This document shows, piece by piece, positions 1 through 6,200 of a stretch of 7,824 bases of DNA. The stretch lies in assembly GCA_903837365.1 (NCBI GenBank), contig CAILUF010000034.1, forward strand, positions 1 to 7,824. Reading direction: 5' to 3'. The position numbers and the translations under genes are program-made. This stretch comes from an uncultured Alphaproteobacteria bacterium. Its GTDB lineage: Bacteria; Pseudomonadota; Alphaproteobacteria; Rickettsiales; UBA1997. The notes below the pieces were generated by a model. The model saw only the letters and a program-made list of their open reading frames with translations, was not told the DNA's origin and made no database searches. Every line of letters begins with the position of its first letter. Positions within the stretch are counted from its first letter, which is position 1.

Positions 1-1
1 T

Positions 2-232
2 GATGCATCACAAAATATCAGTAAAATTATTTTTGCAAGTTACGGATATCCAGTCATAAAAAACAGAAGCACGCAAACTACATTGGCAAGCGATGCCAGC
101 AAATTCGAAATTAATCCATTTTGTCATTCGAGAGCTTCTAAGGTTGTAGCTGTAGATAATTGTATTGGCCGAAATAATTGCTCAATAAATTTAGCAGATT
201 CAAATTTTAATTCTCTTGATACTAACATTTGT
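2..232 (+). other. SUEL-type lectin-like domain 1 (N-terminally cut by the window edge)
   Basis: Residues 1-77 of the partial protein. It opens with a strand reading ISKIIFASYGYP, which fits the family's conserved 'I..I.FA.YG.P' segment. It continues with FCHSRASKVVAVDNC, then CIGRNNCSI, and a last cysteine at 230-232. The order 'CHa..S..vV...C.G.nsCsv......C' is the hallmark core of SUEL (D-galactoside/L-rhamnose-binding) lectins, known mainly from animals. The Arg of the animal YGR motif is Tyr here, and the DPC motif is replaced by TNIC. The usual last strand is not clear because Gly-rich sequence follows at once. Carbohydrate binding is inferred, not shown. Confidence 0.68.
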
Positions 233-3200
233 AATAGTGGCAATGGAAGCTCTGGCGCATCTAACACCAGCTCTGATAATAATGGATCAGGTGGTGGAGG
301 TGGAGGTGGCAATGGCAGTGGCGGAAGTTCAGCAGCCGTTGCAACTGCAGGAATAATTAGTGGCGGAAATGCAGGTGCACCTGGAGGTTCTGGAACATCA
401 GGCGATTCATATTACGATCCAGCTTATCACTCAACTCAACCTTCAATAACATCTTCAGTAAATGGTGGATCTTCTTCAGGGGATGCTGGAGATGGATCGG
501 TTCAAATTAATGATGGTGGCTCAGTTTTAAATTATATAACCCCAGGAACATTTTACATAACTGCATCCTCAAGTTCTATAACCTATGTTATTAAAGGTGC
601 GGGAGGTGGAAGCGGAGGAAATTACAGCATCAGTAAACAAGGTGGAACAGGTGCTAGTGGTTCACAACTTTCGGGAACAATAACTGTTAACTCTGGTGAT
701 CAAATTCGCATTGATGTAGCAGAGAAAGGACAAAAAGGAGCTGGTTCCTGCATACCTCCACAATCATATGCAGTCAATGAGGGATCAACAATTAATTTAG
801 CAGGATTAATTTCTGGCACTACTACTGTAAATTCATCTTATTATGGAACTCTCCAACAAACATCAGATACCGTATATACAACAAACACCTATTGCAATAT
901 TGATACCTTGTCAAATATTAACTCCCAATTAAGCAATACTTCATTTTTAATTTCAAACGCCAATCTTGGAACACCTTCAGTTTGCTCATCAGGAGATGGC
1001 TCTTCAGCATCAACTGCTTCTGTAGCCAATACTGGTGGAGGTGGAGGTGGAGGTGGTGGAAATGGTTACGGAACTTCAGGAATAATCAATGCCGGAACCG
1101 TTACAAACGGTTCAGCTGGTGGAGCGGGAAATTCTGCCGAATCTTTTTACAACAACTATTACCACAATTCAATAGCACCAACATCAACTTCATCAACAAA
1201 TGGCGCAAGCTCTTCAAGCGCAAACGCTGGAGATGGTTTAGCAATTTTAAAAGCTACTTCATCAACTGCGGATGCAAGTGCTTATATCAATTTAAGTTCA
1301 GCGCTATCAGGAACATATACAGCAACTGCCAATGGAACAATTTACTATAAAATTCGCGGAGCTGGAGGTGGCAAAGGCAGTAAAAATTTATCATCGCAAA
1401 CAGCAAATCCTGGCAATGGCGCCTCTGGAAATGAATTAATTGGCAATCTAAATATAAAAAATGGCGATGTCATTAAAGTTTTTGTTGGTAAAGCCGGAAC
1501 TAATGGTTTAAGTTGCGATGTCAGTTCATTTTATAGTTTTGCAGAAGAATTTTCTTTGTTAACTTTAAGTATACCAAGTCCAGGAATGGCGGCATTTAAT
1601 TTTGCAAATTATGGAACGCCTACCACCTCTTCAACACCCTACACAGCAAACGCTTCTTGTTCTTTAAATTTAACAACAAATACTTCAATTACTTCTTGTC
1701 TTGGTCAAACAACTTGCTCTGTTTACGCAACTAATTTGACTTTGGGATCTGATCCCTGCGCTCCAACCGCAACTCAAAATCAGTATGCTATTGCTGGTAC
1801 AAATTATACTGACACTAGCGCATATCAAGCTGGCGGTGGCGGAGGTGGAGGTGGCGGAAGCTATCAACAAACTCTTGGGGGATCAGCTACACCTGGCGTT
1901 ATGAGTGGCGCAGGTAAGACCGGTCCATCATATTATAATCCGAATTATATTCCCACTACACCCCTTGTAAGTATCGGTGGAGGAGCTGGTGGTTCAAGAG
2001 GTGGTGGCACAAGTAATGGCTCTGTTAACGGCGGATCTGGTGTCAATGGTTCTATTCAAATTTGTGATAGTAATGGCAGTTCAAATTGTTCCAGTTTTAA
2101 CTCGCCAGGAGTTTATGAAGTAACGATTCCTAGTAATTCGCAATTTTATTTTAGAGTCAAAGGTGGTGGAGGTGGTGGTGGCTCACCCAATATAAACGCA
2201 ACATATCCAGTAGGTGGAACTGGTGCCAATGGCTCTTATGTTTATGGAGTAGCGCAAAATAATTTTAGAGCTAACGATAAAATTTATGTTTATGTTGGTG
2301 GCGGAGGTGGCGGCGGAGTTGCTTCACGAGGAGGAAGTCGTATAGGAGGTTCAGTAAATACTAGTTCATTATATTTTCTTGGTGCCAAAGGTGGTGATGC
2401 AACTCGGACATTTAAAGGTACTGGAGGAGCAGGTGGTTCGGCAAGTTTTATTATTTATAAAGGCGTATTAGTTGCTTTAGCCAGTGGTGGAGGTGGTGGA
2501 GGTGGAGGTGGGGAAGCGCAATCATCTTATTCCTCTGTAAATGGAGAAGATGCCACTACAAATGCAACGCTCAATAGTAGCGGTGCAAGCTTTACTTATA
2601 CTTTAAAAAAATTAGCTATTGAAGGATTATCTGGCAATCAATTTACCAAAGGAGTTGGTGGCAATGTTTCATCTTATTTAACTTTTTATCAAACCAATAT
2701 TCTTAAAGGTGGCGATGGAAGCGAAACAAGATCAGGAGCTAATTGCGTTGGTGGCGGAGGTGGAGGCGGAGGTGGCGGAACATTGATTACCATAAATGAT
2801 GAAGTTGTTGCAATTGCTGGCGGTGGCGGAGGCGGAGGCGGAACGAACTCTAGCACAGCAGGAAATAGCGCTTCATTAAACACAACAATTTCAACAACTC
2901 TTAAAGTTGCACCAGCAAAAAAGAAATTGGTTATTAATTATACTCAAAATATTACTACACCAACACCTACATCTAGCGATACGCTGCTACTAGGTGGCGA
3001 CGGTGGGACAATAAATAAAAGTTCTACAAGTTATTGTAGTAATAATTCCAATGGACAAGGTGGTTCTGGAGGTGGAGCTACAATGCTTTCAATCAATAAT
3101 CGTGTTATAGCTATTGCTGGTGGCGGTGGAGGTGGCGGTGGAGCTTCAACAAATGGTACCGATGCAACAACTAAAAACGCCACCAACAATAATTATATTC

Positions 3201-6200
3201 TTGACAAGCTTAAAGCTGGACCATTTGGAAAATATATGGCAGTTGCTTTTGAATATCGTAACGCAACATCAGGTATTATCAATGTTGGACAACAATCATC
3301 CGGAAATTTATCAATACCTGCACTTCCAGCTAACAGTGTTATTAATGATGTGGCATTTGCATCTTTTGGCGAAAACTCAATTTCACCATTTTACTATGCC
3401 GGAAACTGTAGCAAAGAAGAAGTTTTAAAAACGGCCCTTGAAACTAATTGCCTATTTAGAAATTCATGTATCAGCACAATTGCAATTTCAGCTTCTCTAA
3501 AAGCTGGCTTATCTTGCACGCATTCAACTAACATAGCTCTAGCAAAATTAACATACCATATTCCAAATCAATCCTCAACTCCAGCAAAAAATAATTCAAT
3601 TTTAAGGGGTGGTAATGGAGGAGCCATGGGATTAAAGGAATGTTCTGGTGGCGGAGGTTCTGGTGGCGGTGCCTCAGCAATTTCAGTTTTGACAAATAGT
3701 GATTTCACATCAGCTAGCGAACATTTTGTTGCCATAGCTGGTGGTGGCGGAGGTGGAGGTGGAGCGAGTTGCGACGGAACTGGCGCTACAGATGCAAGTG
3801 GTATTTCACGAAATACCGTAGCTACAGATTTAATCAATGGTCTAAATAATACTTCCCTTGGCAAATGGTTTTCTGGACAAATATCATTTCCGCGCTTTAC
3901 GCCAAGAGTCATTCCCGAAGATTTTTACGAATATGATGATTTCTCCATTCCTGATGATAATTCTAGCGATCCACTAAAATCACTTACTGTAAATAACTCA
4001 GCATTTGTTCCAATGTCAGGATCAAATTTATTACGCAATAAAATATTTGTTCGAAAAGGTCAGATCATTCGCTTTTCACCAAAAAGTTGGGATAGCACTT
4101 GGACCACCAAAAATGGCTTAGTTCGTCAATGCGGAATTGGAATGGCTTTGCAAGTTGAGCCAAGACCAGCTTTGATTTGCATTGGTAGTCGAGTTCAAAA
4201 TAATGTATTAAATCCAACTTGTTTACAAAATGTTGATATTGGTACTTCAGGATCGATAACTCTAAGCGGCTGTAAACCTGACAACAAGACTGCGAGTGCA
4301 TTATGCAATAATCCAAGCAAATTATGCACTGCACAATGTTTTAAAAAAATAGTTTGCACCGGAACTCCTTCAAAAGAGAATCTATTTTCCAATGCACCTT
4401 GTACAGTTTCTAATGAATTAGAAACTGCTACAGGATGCGCAACTACTGGAGGAATAAATGATCCAACTAATTGCACAGCCTGTAATGAAGCAAGAAAAAT
4501 TGCTGCGGAACTACCTTATTATTTACCACCTAAAAATTACGATAATTGTTATGACCTCGAAGACTATGAGGGGAAAATTTATAATGTCATTGCCAATTCT
4601 AGTGATGAATCAAAAATCAATGATTTAATTAATAATAAAAAACTAAAAATTTTATCTGGTTTTAATGGTGTATATGGAAGTTTAGAAAATTTTAATATTA
4701 TTGGTAGCAATAATTATGAAACTAAATATCCCCTAACCTCTTCCATAAAAGGCAGAATGAAATTTATGATAGCTGATGGTTATGATTTAAATATCCCTAA
4801 TTTTGCAGGAGCTACATACACAAATTTTTATAGCAATAATGATGGTTATGTCACTATCTCACCAAGCCTATCCCTAACTGGTCGCAATGGCGATTGGCTT
4901 CAAATAAAACTTTGCAAAGAATCTAGCTCTTCTAGCTATGATTGTAAATCATTAAACATGGCAAGTGCCAATGATTTATCAAATAATAATTCACCGAATC
5001 CATCGATTCTTCAGATTACCCCTCAATCACAAATTGCCTTTGATTCAATAAATTATGCCTTTGATTCTAAGGGTACACTTTTCAGAACTACCGATCCAAT
5101 ATCTAGCAAAGATTGCAGTCCAGCAAATGTCACGAATTCAGTTGGAGGATTAGCGGGAGGAGCTATAAATTCAGCAACTTCTTTAGTCGATCCATCATTA
5201 GGACAAACTGCAAATTCTATACTCGATCCAAATTCTATTGTTACAACCTCTAAATTCTCAAAATTTTATTGCCACACTGATCAAACTTCCGTAGATAATT
5301 TAAGATTATCTTTTAAAATTTTTGATCCCGAAGTTGAAAATTGCAACTTGGCTAATGGCTCTTCAACCGCTCCGCTAAATGGTGTAAGAATAAATAATAT
5401 AAAATATAGTGCAAGTGCCAGTAATGATAATCAGACATGCTCTCAATCTGAATCGGCATCAAACAGTTGTGGTAAACAATTTAGTTGCGTTGAAAAATAT
5501 TCCAATAATAGCGGTTCATATGAAGTTAAAATTAAAGTTAAAAATAATCGCGGTATTTCACAAATTGTTAATAACATCGTGCAACCAATTATTTATTGGA
5601 TGGATGGCAATAGCGCAAGTTCAAATCCACAAGAAAGAATTGGCATTGTTGAAAAAATCTATAAAAGCTTAATTTCAAATCCAAAATATAAATTAATTTT
5701 AAAATTATCATTGGTTCTTTTTATAATGTTTTATGGCCTTGGATATCTAATGGGCGTAAGTGAATTAAGTCAAGCCGAGATTGTTACTAGAGTTTTTAAA
5801 ATCGGCTTCATTTATCTTTTTGTTGGCGAAAATGGATGGGTTTGGTTCAAAGAAATTTTTGTAAATATTTTTAAAGAAGGAGTAATGCAAGCTTCATTTT
5901 TAATGGCTTCATCATTCGACAATTCTACTCAACTTGAAGATGCAATACAAGCTGGCAATTATTCGAATACAGCGCTCCTTTTTGGAAGTGTTGATAAGGT
6001 TATAAGCATGTTATTTTCATCAGCCGTTAACAAAAAAATATGGGCATTTCTATTTACTGGAATTTTCGGCTGGGCATATGTTTTAGTTTTTTATTTTAGT
6101 ATTTTAAATTATATTTACGCACTTTCTAATGCAGTACTTCTCTTCGTTACCGCTCAAATAATGATCTCAATTTTATTTGTAATTGGACCGCTATTTTTTA

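Larger units (their letters stand above)
2..2516 (+). repeat. Three tandem composite repeats (lectin-like plus Gly-rich), period about 254-268 residues
   Basis: Units start near 2 (truncated), 770 and 1541. Matching landmarks recur in the same order: the lectin core, a polyglycine run (290-310, 1034-1060, 1832-1858), a segment with SYYDP / SFYNN / SYYNP, a GDGS or NGS turn, a 'PG.Y' strand, and the hinge KGAGGG / RGAGGG / KGGGGG. The hinge codons lie at 593, 1355 and 2159, so the spacings are 762 and 804 bases (254 and 268 residues). After the hinge, units 1 and 2 have a strand-Gly-Asp-strand pattern (NSGDQIRIDV, KNGDVIKVFV) and unit 3 has RANDKIYVYV. DNA identity between units looks low outside glycine codons, so the duplications are old or fast-diverging. 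Confidence 0.85.

Noticed and set aside
83..85. TTG as the start codon of the giant gene
   Set aside because: The frame is open upstream to base 2, and residues before base 83 (ISKIIFASYGYP) belong to the first lectin-like domain. No ribosome binding site precedes the TTG.
982..1350. Overlapping + strand frame rich in Trp and Arg
   Set aside because: Trp/Arg richness is the shifted reading of glycine repeats (GTGGAGGTGG); there is no independent evidence for a gene.
290..3763. Collagen-like, PE_PGRS-like or silk-like protein
   Set aside because: The glycine runs lack a Gly-X-Y period and the mycobacterial GGA/GGN pattern, and hydrophobic strands recur at fixed places, which fits the Gly_rich layout better.
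2..3763. Phage tail-fibre adhesin with polyglycine loops
   Set aside because: Some phage adhesins have polyglycine sandwiches, but the frame runs without a break into a VirB6 membrane core and no phage gene is present.
124..3912. Antisense reading frames with proline runs (124-312, 2689-2883, 3568-3912)
   Set aside because: Proline runs are the reverse complement of the GGN glycine codons; these frames are shadows of the main gene with no start signals.
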